A stretch of DNA of 64,000 nucleotides. Source: a virus. Location of the stretch: IMG/VR virus record IMGVR_UViG_3300019766_000011, positions 1 through 64,000 of that record; one strand, 5' to 3'. Under the pieces are notes generated by a model, which made no database searches, was not told the origin of the DNA, and saw nothing but the letters and a program-made list of their open reading frames with translations. Both the position numbers and the translations under genes were made by a program. Below, piece by piece: positions 39,458 through 48,883 of the stretch (positions are counted from its first letter, which is position 1; each line of letters starts with the position of its first letter).

Positions 39458-40364
39458 TTTTATAGGTAATCACGAGATTACAAATATTACTTTCACCAAA
39501 GGTACATCCTGTATCTCAATAGTAGGTCCAGCACTCGGATCTGGTGCAAATGGTGAAACAGTTGCTTTACTTAAGTCGGATGAAGTTGATACTTCTAAAA
39601 AGATTGAATTTATTACTAAAGCAATGACTCAATTAAAGAAAGGTGATGAAGCTGTTGCTGAAAACTTACTTAATTCTTTAAATGAGTTAAAAGAATCCTT
39701 GGAATCTTCTAACGAAAATGTAGAAGATGAGAAGGCAGAGGTGGTTGAACCTACAGAAGGTGATCCTCTCGAATCCGCTGATATTAATGATCCCGGAGTA
39801 TCTACTGTAGATGTAGTATCAGGTGATCCATCAGCAACAACTGAGGCAGTACCTGTAGTTGCTTCAGAACCACAACCATCTCTGGTTATTAAATCTAAAA
39901 AAGGAAATAAAGAAATGTCTAAAGAAGTTGAACTAACAGTAGAACAAAAATATGAAGCACTTGTTAAAGCTAACGAAGCTAAGGATGCTAAATTAGATAA
40001 ACTACTTAAAGCTGAAGAAGCTCGTACCTTTGAAGCTTGCTTAAATAAAGCTAAAGGCGTAGCACATGCTATTGGTGAAGATGCTATTGAACCTCTTGCT
40101 AAAGCGTTAATGGCTATCGAAGGTGTTGAGACTATGGAGCCTCTTCTAAAAGCACTAGAAGCAGTATCTGATTACGAAACCAATAAAGATCAACTAAATA
40201 AATCAGCGGGTCATGGTCTAGAAGGCGAAGATAATTCAAGCCTTAGTGTTGATCAGAAGATTGAGAAAGAATTTGATCGTTTAGTTAAAGCAACTAAAGA
40301 TGCAGGTGAGTCTGTAAACTTTAAAGCAATTTTAGCTGAAGCAAAATCTAACATCCAAGGTTAA
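39441..40364 (+). CDS. Scaffold-like head protein
   Basis: 307 residues from the first ATG; ATG 39450 (MSNFIGNHE) is also possible. An acidic low-complexity centre (about 85-150) joins an N-terminal beta domain to a helical coiled-coil C-terminus, typical of scaffolding proteins. Position between protease and capsid genes supports this. An internal ribosome site marks a nested shorter form. Confidence 0.72.
   Translation: MMLMSNFIGNHEITNITFTKGTSCISIVGPALGSGANGETVALLKSDEVDTSKKIEFITKAMTQLKKGDEAVAENLLNSLNELKESLESSNENVEDEKAEVVEPTEGDPLESADINDPGVSTVDVVSGDPSATTEAVPVVASEPQPSLVIKSKKGNKEMSKEVELTVEQKYEALVKANEAKDAKLDKLLKAEEARTFEACLNKAKGVAHAIGEDAIEPLAKALMAIEGVETMEPLLKALEAVSDYETNKDQLNKSAGHGLEGEDNSSLSVDQKIEKEFDRLVKATKDAGESVNFKAILAEAKSNIQG
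39915..40364 (+). CDS. Possible nested scaffold product, 149 aa
   Basis: ATG at 39915 (MSKEVELTVEQKYEAL) is preceded by AAAAAGGAAAT at good spacing, and the product is exactly the coiled-coil scaffold part. It resembles the lambda C/Nu3 arrangement, in which scaffold is made from an internal start. Confidence 0.5.
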   Translation: MSKEVELTVEQKYEALVKANEAKDAKLDKLLKAEEARTFEACLNKAKGVAHAIGEDAIEPLAKALMAIEGVETMEPLLKALEAVSDYETNKDQLNKSAGHGLEGEDNSSLSVDQKIEKEFDRLVKATKDAGESVNFKAILAEAKSNIQG

Positions 40365-40421
40365 TTTCTAATAACTAGAAATTTTAACCTACAATTAATT
40401 TAATATAAGGAATTTTAAAAC

Positions 40422-40838
40422 ATGGCTAAGTCACGTCCAGTAGATATGATCGGTACTTTTGAAGCAGGCGAAACTCTATCAGCATACACTTTTGTATCAT
40501 TAGATGTTGCAACTGGTAAATGGGTACAAACCACAGCTGCCAGTGCAGTAGACCAAACTGTATTAACTGGTGTTATCCAGCAAGATGCAGTAGCTGGTCA
40601 AGAAGTTAATGTAATGCTTAAAGGTCAAACCAAGTTAGTATTCAGTACACCTATCTTAGAGGCAGCAGCTTCTAACGCTGGTAAGAAAGGCGCTCCTGTA
40701 GGTGTTCATGCAACTACTGGTGTAGGTATCCTAGGTGTAGCCGCTACAGCAGCAGGTGTACGTCCTAACTTATTTGGTTTCATTACAGATACAGTTACTA
40801 CTAATGGTAATATTGGTTCAATTTACTTAGTAGATTAA
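40422..40838 (+). CDS. Capsid decoration/stabilisation protein (DUF2190-like)
   Basis: 138 residues, small Ala/Gly/Val-rich beta protein with VLTGVIQQDAVAGQEVNVML, like DUF2190 head decoration proteins. Located directly before the major capsid gene. A 12-bp bulged hairpin (about 40361-40391) lies upstream. Confidence 0.75.
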   Translation: MAKSRPVDMIGTFEAGETLSAYTFVSLDVATGKWVQTTAASAVDQTVLTGVIQQDAVAGQEVNVMLKGQTKLVFSTPILEAAASNAGKKGAPVGVHATTGVGILGVAATAAGVRPNLFGFITDTVTTNGNIGSIYLVD

Positions 40839-40899
40839 TTGTTCCAGTAACCGATAAACCTAATAATTTTAATATAGTTAATAAAAGGAATATATAAAT

Positions 40900-41967
40900 A
40901 TGCCAACTCCTAATATCAGTGATGTTCACATTTCTCGCCCGTTATCTAACATTTCTATCCAAATGATTCAAGAAAGCGAAGATTTCATTGCTACTAAAGT
41001 TTTCCCTGCTGTACCTGTACGTCACAAAGCTGATACTTTTGTAACTTATGATCGTGCAAGTCGTAACACTCAAGCTATGGAAGTTCGTGCGCCCGGTACT
41101 GAAACCGTTGGTGGCGGCTGGAACTATGGTGAAGACACTTACGTGTGTAAAGTATACGGTTACCACGTAGATATTGATGATCAAACTCGTGATAATGCTG
41201 ACCCAGCATATGATCTAGAAGCTGAAGCAGCTGAAGACTGTGGCCACAAAGCTTTACTACAACGTGAAGATAGTTTCATGAACTCTTTCTATAAGGCGAG
41301 TGTATGGGGTCGTGAGTTCCAAGGTGAAGATGCAGCCCCTGCATCAGTAGGTGCAGATACAGCAGCTACAGCTACTCGTGGTAAGATCTCTCGTTTCAGT
41401 CAGTTTAACCGAGCTGATTCTGAGCCGTTTAAATTCTTCAAGCGTGTTATCAATGAGCAGAAGCTTCTTTCTGGTTACAAGCCGAATACCTTAATCTTAT
41501 CTCAAGATATCTTTGATGTTCTTTCTGAGCACCCAGATTATCTAGAGCGTGTTACTGGTGGTTCTACTGATTATGTAGGTACTGAGCTACAGCTTAGTCA
41601 ACTTGCTGGTATCATTGGTGTTAACCGTGTACTACTTGCTAATGCAGTTGAATGGGTTGGTGATGAGCTACCTGAGGCTCATACTAGCAACAATGCATTT
41701 AATGATGCTAATGGTAATACCTATATGGGTGACCAGAAAGCTATGCTTTTCCTATACGTCAAGCCGGGTAAGATGGGTTTGAAATCTGTATCTGCTGGTT
41801 GTGTATTTGAGTGGACAGGTTACCGTGGTACTGTATCTAATGGTGCTAAAGTTAAGAAATTCCGTATGGAAGCTCTTGAATCAGATCGTATTGAAATTAG
41901 CTTAGCGTATGACATGAAAGTGTTAGCTAAAGATTGCGGTACTTGGGTATTTGATTGTATCGCTTAA
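40900..41967 (+). CDS. Major capsid protein
   Basis: 355 residues, HK97-fold type by composition and position: ISNISIQMIQESEDFIATKV-like start with KVFPAVPV, a long acidic helix (LEAEAAEDCGHKALLQRE), PNTLILSQDIFDVLSEHP, and a C-terminal strand region. It is followed at once by a strong terminator, as expected for the most abundant virion protein. Confidence 0.88.
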   Translation: MPTPNISDVHISRPLSNISIQMIQESEDFIATKVFPAVPVRHKADTFVTYDRASRNTQAMEVRAPGTETVGGGWNYGEDTYVCKVYGYHVDIDDQTRDNADPAYDLEAEAAEDCGHKALLQREDSFMNSFYKASVWGREFQGEDAAPASVGADTAATATRGKISRFSQFNRADSEPFKFFKRVINEQKLLSGYKPNTLILSQDIFDVLSEHPDYLERVTGGSTDYVGTELQLSQLAGIIGVNRVLLANAVEWVGDELPEAHTSNNAFNDANGNTYMGDQKAMLFLYVKPGKMGLKSVSAGCVFEWTGYRGTVSNGAKVKKFRMEALESDRIEISLAYDMKVLAKDCGTWVFDCIA

Positions 41968-41988
41968 TAGCTTACTAATTTACCTTCA

Positions 41989-42020
41989 AAGGACATACTA
42001 TTAAAGTATGTCCTTTTTTT
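41989..42020 (+). terminator. Strong terminator after the capsid gene
   Basis: AAGGACATACT and AGTATGTCCTT form an 11-bp stem with a 5-base loop and a T5 run directly after. It limits transcription into the neck and tail genes. Confidence 0.9.
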
Positions 42021-42032
42021 ATGGAGTACCAA

Positions 42033-42644
42033 ATGTACACTAATATTTTTAAAGCTGCCCGACAGGGTAAATTACTTGTAGCCGAAGATGGTGTTCGTAT
42101 CTTAGGGCGTACTTACAAGAAGAATGATAAAGTAAGATTCCGAGTTAATATGAATCGAATGAGTCTTAAGAAATTACTACTAATGGGTTTACTAAAGATA
42201 AGTGACTCAGATACTGTAGTTAAAGAAACTAAGGAATTATCTAATGAAAATACTAACCAACGTTCTGAAGGGCTTGAAGGGTTTGAAGGAAATGAAGACG
42301 ATCAAGAATTCACTGAAAAAGGATGTGAAGGAGACGTTATCGAAGAGAGTATTGAAGGAGACTCCGTTATCCAAGAACCTGATAATGCTACAGAACTTGA
42401 AGGAACAATTATTGAACCTTCTACAGACCTTGAAAATGATCAAGAAGATAGTAATCAACTTGAAGAGCCAGTTGAAGGTACTTTGGAAGGATCTGAAGTT
42501 GAAATTGAAGAATCTGTAACTGAAATCCCTTCGAAAGAAGATCTATTAGAAATGACACTTAACGAGATTCGAGTAATTGCGAATCCACTTGGTCTTTCTA
42601 GTAATAGTAAAGAAAAGTTAATTGATAAACTTTTAGCACTTTAA
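42033..42644 (+). CDS. Acidic head protein with C-terminal SAP/HeH-like motif
   Basis: 203 residues from ATG 42033, which has GGAG six bases upstream. The N-terminal 60 residues are basic. The centre is a Glu-rich run of imperfect EGLEG/EEPVEG-type repeats. The C-terminus (SKEDLLEMTLNEIRVIANPL then KEKLIDKLL) resembles a SAP/HeH helix-extended-helix. Possibly a head-tail joining or packaged DNA-contacting protein. Confidence 0.65.
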   Translation: MYTNIFKAARQGKLLVAEDGVRILGRTYKKNDKVRFRVNMNRMSLKKLLLMGLLKISDSDTVVKETKELSNENTNQRSEGLEGFEGNEDDQEFTEKGCEGDVIEESIEGDSVIQEPDNATELEGTIIEPSTDLENDQEDSNQLEEPVEGTLEGSEVEIEESVTEIPSKEDLLEMTLNEIRVIANPLGLSSNSKEKLIDKLLAL

Positions 42645-42659
42645 TTATAAGGAGTTCCT

Positions 42660-43154
42660 ATGTCTAGTACATACACTTATTCGGGCAATCCCGCAACTGT
42701 TCCATTAGATGAAGCTCGATTACTTTTAAGTGATATGGGAACTTCTGATAATACAACTGCGGGAGCACCACCTAATTCTAAATTTGGATGTTTAGTAAGT
42801 GATGAGATTATTAACTATTATATTAGTAAATATCCAGAAAACATTTATAGAGCATGTTACCACATATTATCCTCAGTGATATCTGGATTACAAGGTGGTA
42901 ACCAAAGATACAAAACTATCCTAAAACAGAAGACAGGTGATCTAGAGAATACTTACGGTAATACCGGAGCTGACTCTATGTATGTTATCCAAATGATGAT
43001 TGATAATATAAAGCAGCAGGAACTACAGCAGTATGGATCATTTGTAGATGGATTAGATGTTGACCTTTCTAAAGAAATTAAAGAAGGTTTCTCACCTGAA
43101 AAGCTTTCGATCATAGAACCTATAATGGGGTTAGATCATAGATTCTTAGATTAA
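42660..43154 (+). CDS. Head-tail adaptor
   Basis: 164 residues, helical, with LDEARLLLSDMGTSDN, NYYISKY and IYRACYHILSSV, the pattern of gp6-type head-tail connector proteins that bind under the portal. Located at the expected place. Confidence 0.7.
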   Translation: MSSTYTYSGNPATVPLDEARLLLSDMGTSDNTTAGAPPNSKFGCLVSDEIINYYISKYPENIYRACYHILSSVISGLQGGNQRYKTILKQKTGDLENTYGNTGADSMYVIQMMIDNIKQQELQQYGSFVDGLDVDLSKEIKEGFSPEKLSIIEPIMGLDHRFLD

Positions 43155-43163
43155 GGAGCCTAC

Positions 43164-43616
43164 ATGATAAAAGTTGACGACAGAGTTTGGCAAAAGATGA
43201 TGAAGGATCTTTTAGTTACCGAGAAGCAGAAAGCTCAAGCTGGTTTCTTCGATGCTAAAACACCTAGTATTTACAGAGGTAAATCTGAAGCGGATATCAT
43301 GAACATTAATGAATATGGAGCACATCTTAAGAATGGCTCTAAGATCCCACCTAGGCGAGCAATTGGTAAAGTAGCAAGACAGAAGCATAAGGTATTTAAG
43401 AAGCTTTCTGCAATGCATTTTAGAAGGGTTATTAACGGTGGTAGAGTTAATTTAAAACCATTTGGTAAAGTTATGAATCAGGCTATCTCCGATAATATAA
43501 ATAGCCCTACAGGTATGATTAGAAATAAGAAATCAACTATCAGATCTAAAGGTTTTAACAACCCATTAACAGAGACAGGACACTTAGGTTCAAGTGTCGA
43601 GGATAGGGTAATTTAA
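43164..43616 (+). CDS. Neck/tail completion protein (HK97 gp10-like)
   Basis: 150 residues with IMNINEYGAHL, IPPRRAIGKV and NPLTETGHLGSSV, motifs shared by gp10-type neck proteins. The stop touches the next start (TAATG). Confidence 0.78.
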   Translation: MIKVDDRVWQKMMKDLLVTEKQKAQAGFFDAKTPSIYRGKSEADIMNINEYGAHLKNGSKIPPRRAIGKVARQKHKVFKKLSAMHFRRVINGGRVNLKPFGKVMNQAISDNINSPTGMIRNKKSTIRSKGFNNPLTETGHLGSSVEDRVI

Positions 43617-43954
43617 TGATTGGAGTTGGTATACACCAAATTAGAAGAGAAGAGGCTGGTACAAGGGTTAGAGGTAAGTATGTATCAGGTATTATTACAG
43701 AGGAACCTTTTGAAGCCTCAATTCAACCAGCAAGTCCTAAAGAGACTACTGAGATACTAGCAGGGGGCGAAGTAGACTATGAATTATACAAAGGCTACAC
43801 CTACAGTGATGTTAGGGGTGTAAGGAAGAGTATAGGTAAACCAGCTGATAAAGTCTTTTATGATGAAACTTGGTGGAAAGTCGTTAAAGCTAATAGATAC
43901 AGAGAATCTGATACTGAAGTTCATACTAAGTTCTTTATGGTTAGGGAGATCTAA
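43616..43954 (+). CDS. Head closure/neck protein
   Basis: 112 residues, beta-rich (FEASIQPASPKETTEIL, WWKVVKANRY). Size and place match head-closure proteins, which seal the capsid after packaging. One-base overlaps with both neighbours. Confidence 0.6.
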   Translation: MIGVGIHQIRREEAGTRVRGKYVSGIITEEPFEASIQPASPKETTEILAGGEVDYELYKGYTYSDVRGVRKSIGKPADKVFYDETWWKVVKANRYRESDTEVHTKFFMVREI

Positions 43955-44658
43955 TGGCTGATATTACTAATCTAGATGATATCTTATCTGATATCTATGA
44001 AACAGTTTTAGGAAACGAATACCCTATAAATTGGGTAGACCAAGAAGATGTACCTGAACTTAACTCGAATGTATCAACTTATGTAGATCTTGAGATTGAG
44101 AACCTTGAGCAAATCGGTAATGAGTACAATTATAGTGTAACTAATGATGCAGAGGGTAATACCTTTAGAAGCACTAAAACTGAATGGGAATTTCAATTCA
44201 TCTTTACAGCCCATGGACCTGATGCAGATAAGGCGATACGTCTAATCGGTAGGTCTAAGGATCAGCTAGAGACGCGATACCTCTTAACTAATAACAACAT
44301 AGCACTAAGAAGGTCAAGTGGTATCACACGGCTTCCTAGGGTGGCTGGTGGTGCTATAGAGAAAGGTGCAACTATTACCTTTACGATGGGTGTTGCTGAT
44401 ATCTATACTGAAGAGATTCCAACTATAGACTCGACAGTTGTTGAAGGGATAGTACCTATTACTTTCCAAAACCACGAGTCGGATTTAACAGTAGATACTC
44501 AAAGTTATTTCTCCCGTTATGGTTATGAAATTGATACTGTATTTAAAGACTACCATAGCTACACAAATGAATATAATCACATCATTAATTTAGGAAGTTA
44601 TTTAGATTCTACTGAATCTGATAATGTAAATGATGGTGGGTCTTACCCAATTTTATAA
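43954..44658 (+). CDS. Tail terminator/completion-like protein
   Basis: 234 residues. WEFQFIFTAHGPDADKAIR, LLTNNNIALRRSSGITRLP and a late TFTMGVADIYTEE fit the LIC_12616-type family placed at the tail end of neck blocks. The family assignment is from memory. Confidence 0.62.
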   Translation: MADITNLDDILSDIYETVLGNEYPINWVDQEDVPELNSNVSTYVDLEIENLEQIGNEYNYSVTNDAEGNTFRSTKTEWEFQFIFTAHGPDADKAIRLIGRSKDQLETRYLLTNNNIALRRSSGITRLPRVAGGAIEKGATITFTMGVADIYTEEIPTIDSTVVEGIVPITFQNHESDLTVDTQSYFSRYGYEIDTVFKDYHSYTNEYNHIINLGSYLDSTESDNVNDGGSYPIL

Positions 44659-44673
44659 TTAAAGGAATTTAGT

Positions 44674-47334
44674 ATGCCAGAAAAGTTAATACCTATGCAT
44701 GGTACATCATCAGCTGCTGATGAATATACAGGCTCTAAGTCTGAAATAACCATGGATGAAACTAATAATACCATACGAGTACATGATGGAGCTAAAGCAG
44801 GTGGCCATGCATTAGCTAGACTTGATCAAGTATCAGAACAACTACAGGCGGATTGGGGTGCAACTGAAGTAGAAGATAAATCTTTCATTAAAAACAAACC
44901 TACCAACTTAAGTGATTTTGATAATGATCAGGTTTTTATATCAGAAGCACCAGAAGATGGTAATCAGTATGTACGGAAAGATACAGATTGGGAAGAGATT
45001 GTAGTAGAGCAATCTGACTGGACTGAAACGGATAACACAAGTGCAGCTTATATACATAACAAGATCACACCATCTACTGTACTAGAAGTGGAAGACCCTA
45101 CAAGTGAAGACACTTACATCACTCCTAAAGTCTTGAAAGACCTGACCAAAGTGGCCATTGGTTTAGATGCGGGGAAGATCTTACAAGGGAATAACTCCGT
45201 GGCAATAGGTGACGAGGCAGGTAGGGATACCCAAGGAAATTCTGCTGTATCTATAGGAGATGCAGCAGGTAAAGCTGACCAAGGGAACTATTCAGTAGCG
45301 GTAGGGAGAAATTCGGCCTTGACGAACCAAGGCAACTCTTCAGTAGCGGTAGGTGATACATCAGGCAGGACAAACCAAGGTAGAAGTGCAGTAGCAGTGG
45401 GAACCTACGCAGGGGTCCAAGGGCAGGAAGACTACGCAGTTGCCGTTGGTAGTGGTGCTGGTGGGACGAATCAAGGATTATCTTCAGTTTCAATTGGTCC
45501 AACATCTGGAGCTAATGAACAGGGTCAATATTCTGTAGCTGTCGGATCTGGATCTGGTGAAAATGGTCAAGGAAATGGTGCAGTATCTGTAGGTAAGAAT
45601 GCTGGTGAGACTACTCAGGGAGATTATGCAATAGCCTTAGGTGAAAATGCTGGGAGAAGTTCCCAAGGTGGCGGATCTGTTGCTATTGGTAGGTCTTCGG
45701 GAGACACCTCACAACAATCGAATGCAGTAGCTGTTGGCAGTTCGGCAGGTCGTGAAGATCAAGAGACTAATGCAGTAGCTGTAGGATACTTAGCAGGGGA
45801 TATCGCACAAGGAACTGAAGCTGTAGCTATCGGTAACGAAGCAGGGAAAGGGACTCAAAGATCTGGTGCCGTTGCTATAGGGGGCGAATCTGGTAGTGTT
45901 TCACAAGGGACTAAGTCTGTTGCCATTGGTTTTGAATCCGGTAATGGTTATCAAGGGTCTACATCTGTAGCAGTTGGTTACCAATCTGGGCAAACTAATC
46001 AGTCAACCGCCTCTGTAGCTGTAGGTGTTAGATCCGGTCAAACTAACCAGTCTGGAAGTGCTGTAGCAGTTGGTAATGAAGCGGGTCAAACCTCTCAAGG
46101 TATTAGTGCTGTAGCTGTTGGTAAGAGGTCAGGTGAAACCAGTCAAGGTCAGGCAGCCATTGCCATAGGTGACTCTGCTGGTAATAGCCTGCAAGGTGCT
46201 GGCGCTATCGCTATAGGGTTAGCAGCTGGTGCATCTAACCAAGAGGCCCAAGGTGTACATATTAAGACAACAGACTTCGATATGGAGTACCTACCTTCAA
46301 CTAAAGTACTAGACTTCACTAACGCTGATGGGGATCTAGACTTAACTGTGAACGGTGTAGCTGTTGGTGGGGGTGGGATAAACGCCCCATATAGTAGACT
46401 ATTTATAGATTGTCTTAATGACCCATCAGCTCCTTTAGTTAAACCAGATGGGACAGTGACAACAATTGGAGGAATTGGTGGTAAGTTGATGGGTCGTAGT
46501 AAGTATAAGATCCCTAACTCTTTCTACTTCGAGACAACTAAAGAATCCAGCTCCAATAGTAGTGCATTATACTTAATGTTTTGTCCAATCACTACCAATG
46601 CATTAGGAGATACTACAGACTTCACTAAGGGTTTTGGTATAAGATTCCTACAAACTTCATCAGAGAACATTGTAAGTGTAGGTACTGTAGTGGGAACCTC
46701 TTTGACAGATAGGATTATATCTGTAAATAGCGCCACAGACTCCTTCCCCTGTAATGTAGGTGACACTATAGGTTTTAGTGTACAACCTGATGGACTAGAT
46801 ATGCACATTATTGCAAATAATATAACGCAGGGAACGACACTCACACATACTCATAATGACGGAGCTACTAACTGGTCTAACGTGTTATTAGATTTTAGTG
46901 TACAAATGTCTGGGATATCTAATGGGTCTTACACTCTTAATACAGGGCAGAGTGAGTTCTTAGGGGACTCTCAAGGTTTCCCAGTTTTAGATCATACTCC
47001 TCTAGGGGTTAATAGGAGTCTGGTAACTCTTTGGGAGGGTTCAAAAAATACACCAAATATTACTAATGACTATATAGTTAAAGGTGCAGGCAACTGGTAT
47101 ATAACATCAGGAAGTTCAACCCCGTTCCTAGTAACTGTTAGCAATTTACAGACCAGACACATAGTAGAACAAACTACTGCAAACTTTATAGGTAACACGA
47201 TGGCAGTCACTGCTGTCACAACACAAGCAGGTATGTCATCTATGTCTACAATACAGAATGATATAAACCTATCCTCTAATCAAGTTGGTTTAGTAAATAT
47301 TCCGGTAACTAAAATAGAATATGCACCCCTTTAA
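44674..47334 (+). CDS. Large fiber with YadA-like head repeats
   Basis: 886 residues. The N-terminal 170 residues include TNNTIRVHDGAKAGGH and FIKNKP, an attachment module used in phage fibers. Residues 172-523 are 22 tandem 16-residue units of the type G-x-x-SVAVG-x-x-AG-x-x-x-Q, like the trimeric left-handed beta-roll heads of YadA/Hia adhesins. The C-terminal 360 residues form a beta-rich receptor-binding-like domain. Located between neck and sheath genes, it may be a head or whisker fiber or a tail fiber. Confidence 0.82.
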   Translation: MPEKLIPMHGTSSAADEYTGSKSEITMDETNNTIRVHDGAKAGGHALARLDQVSEQLQADWGATEVEDKSFIKNKPTNLSDFDNDQVFISEAPEDGNQYVRKDTDWEEIVVEQSDWTETDNTSAAYIHNKITPSTVLEVEDPTSEDTYITPKVLKDLTKVAIGLDAGKILQGNNSVAIGDEAGRDTQGNSAVSIGDAAGKADQGNYSVAVGRNSALTNQGNSSVAVGDTSGRTNQGRSAVAVGTYAGVQGQEDYAVAVGSGAGGTNQGLSSVSIGPTSGANEQGQYSVAVGSGSGENGQGNGAVSVGKNAGETTQGDYAIALGENAGRSSQGGGSVAIGRSSGDTSQQSNAVAVGSSAGREDQETNAVAVGYLAGDIAQGTEAVAIGNEAGKGTQRSGAVAIGGESGSVSQGTKSVAIGFESGNGYQGSTSVAVGYQSGQTNQSTASVAVGVRSGQTNQSGSAVAVGNEAGQTSQGISAVAVGKRSGETSQGQAAIAIGDSAGNSLQGAGAIAIGLAAGASNQEAQGVHIKTTDFDMEYLPSTKVLDFTNADGDLDLTVNGVAVGGGGINAPYSRLFIDCLNDPSAPLVKPDGTVTTIGGIGGKLMGRSKYKIPNSFYFETTKESSSNSSALYLMFCPITTNALGDTTDFTKGFGIRFLQTSSENIVSVGTVVGTSLTDRIISVNSATDSFPCNVGDTIGFSVQPDGLDMHIIANNITQGTTLTHTHNDGATNWSNVLLDFSVQMSGISNGSYTLNTGQSEFLGDSQGFPVLDHTPLGVNRSLVTLWEGSKNTPNITNDYIVKGAGNWYITSGSSTPFLVTVSNLQTRHIVEQTTANFIGNTMAVTAVTTQAGMSSMSTIQNDINLSSNQVGLVNIPVTKIEYAPL
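45187..46242 (+). repeat. 22 tandem 48-bp coding repeats
   Basis: The span of 1056 bases equals 22 units of 48 bases encoding the 16-residue beta-roll repeat. Units are diverged at DNA level but keep phase with no indel, so protein structure is under selection. Confidence 0.9.
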
Positions 47335-47343
47335 GGAAGACCT

Positions 47344-47805
47344 ATGAAAATTAAACTAGATACAGAGAGATTTGTATTCCCTAACGGTGAATGGCAAGAC
47401 TTACCCAACACCACCTTGGACGAATCCGTGGCAGTGGTCAGCAAAGAGGTTGACCTATCCACTGTGAAGTATGAGGGAGGTAAGATGATACCACTTACGG
47501 AGGAGGAACTACTCTACAAGTTGATGGAGGAAAGAGCCATAGAAGGTAATGAGATCGTAAATTATCTAACTATCTACTTAAATACTAAAGCTAAGGAATA
47601 TGGTTACGATAATTACCATTCTTCTATGATCTATATCAATTCTTCTGATACAGATGTTAGTAGCTTATCTCAAGCTTTCTTCAATTGTGTTGATGCTGTT
47701 TGGTCGTATGTGAAATCTAATAGAGATTCCTTTGAAGCTACAGGTCATCCTAATTTAGAAGAAATTAAATTAAACCACCCTAAACTAGAAGATTATTTAG
47801 TTTAA
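47344..47805 (+). CDS. Probable fiber assembly/hinge protein (DUF4376-like)
   Basis: 153 residues following the fiber gene. AIEGNEIVNYLTIYLNTKAK, YGYDNYHSSMIYI and FFNCVDAVWSYV resemble the DUF4376 segment found in fiber-associated phage proteins. Probably a chaperone or accessory of the fiber. Confidence 0.6.
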   Translation: MKIKLDTERFVFPNGEWQDLPNTTLDESVAVVSKEVDLSTVKYEGGKMIPLTEEELLYKLMEERAIEGNEIVNYLTIYLNTKAKEYGYDNYHSSMIYINSSDTDVSSLSQAFFNCVDAVWSYVKSNRDSFEATGHPNLEEIKLNHPKLEDYLV

Positions 47806-47814
47806 CTATTAAAC

Positions 47815-47835
47815 GAGGTACTACTAAAGTACCTC
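47815..47835 (+). other. Hairpin before the sheath gene
   Basis: GAGGTACT and AGTACCTC pair around a 5-base loop. No T-run follows. It may be a processing or stabilising site for the abundant sheath/tube message. Confidence 0.5.
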
Positions 47836-47856
47836 ACCTACTTAAAAGGAAATAAA

Positions 47857-48879
47857 ATGACTTCATTAACTAAAATTGCTAATAGTCAGATATCTCGAAG
47901 CACTGCACGTATTTCAGTTGCTTCATTTAATCAAGGACTTTACCTTGTAGAAGCTGATTCAAATCTAGATGATAACGACTACTATGCTGTATCTAGTACT
48001 GATGATGTACTTGCAATTACAGGTATGACTACTACATCACCTGCTTATTTAGCAGCAGCTGCTTACTTCAGTGGCGACATTACTCCTCAAACTTTGATCA
48101 TCGGTCAGAAACTTGCAAGTGATACAGACCACGGTGCTGCTGTAGCTCGTATTAAAGCAGCAGGGGCCTCTTTCTACTACATGGCTGCTGAGACTCGTGT
48201 ATTTACAGAACAACAGGCTATCAGTACATACATTGGCTCTCAGCCTAAAGTATACTTAGCTATGTCTAACTTACCAGCTGATATTGTAGCAGCTAATGAT
48301 TCATCAGCTGAGACTACTAATTCTGATCGCACAACTTACTTTTATGAAACAGCCGCTGCCATTACTTATAATGAAATGCGAGCTATGGGTAAATTCTGTG
48401 CTGCTACTACGGGATCTTGGGTAGCTGCTTCTCAGTTATTATCAGGTGCAGTGGATACTAAGTTAAGTGATACCCAATACGATGAAGCTATTACTAATCG
48501 TATGAACTTCTTCGCTAACTTTGGTGGCTTAGTTGCACTTCAAAATGGCCAAGCATCTTCAGGTGAATGGTTAGACGTTATCGTTAATTTAGATTATGTA
48601 GATGCACGATTAGAAGAAGCCCTTGCTCTACTAAAAATCTCTCGTGATAAAATTAGTTATGATGATGATGGTATTGCTTTAGAAGAAAATGCAATTCGTG
48701 GTGTATTAGGTACAGCACAGGATTTAGGAATCTTCTCTTCTTATACAATTACCTCTAAAACTGCTGCTGAAGTAGGCAGTCAAGTTCGTGGTACTCGTGA
48801 GTATGCTGGTTTCAATTGGACAGCAGTACTTGAAGGCGCTATTCAATACACAGATGTACGTGGCAACGTAGGAGCATAA
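47857..48879 (+). CDS. Contractile tail sheath (DUF3383-like)
   Basis: 340 residues. TSLTKIANSQISRSTARISV, VSSTDDVLAITG, a central ITPQTLIIGQ and the C-terminal ILGTAQDLGIFSSYTI-type region fit the DUF3383 sheath family. It makes this a contractile-tailed phage; the tube gene follows directly. Confidence 0.85.
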   Translation: MTSLTKIANSQISRSTARISVASFNQGLYLVEADSNLDDNDYYAVSSTDDVLAITGMTTTSPAYLAAAAYFSGDITPQTLIIGQKLASDTDHGAAVARIKAAGASFYYMAAETRVFTEQQAISTYIGSQPKVYLAMSNLPADIVAANDSSAETTNSDRTTYFYETAAAITYNEMRAMGKFCAATTGSWVAASQLLSGAVDTKLSDTQYDEAITNRMNFFANFGGLVALQNGQASSGEWLDVIVNLDYVDARLEEALALLKISRDKISYDDDGIALEENAIRGVLGTAQDLGIFSSYTITSKTAAEVGSQVRGTREYAGFNWTAVLEGAIQYTDVRGNVGA

Positions 48880-48883
48880 TATA

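Noticed and set aside
42244-42519. 91-aa ORF in the second frame of the acidic head protein gene
   Set aside because: It arises from the repetitive Glu-rich codons in the main frame; no ribosome site and only Lys/Leu-rich translation.
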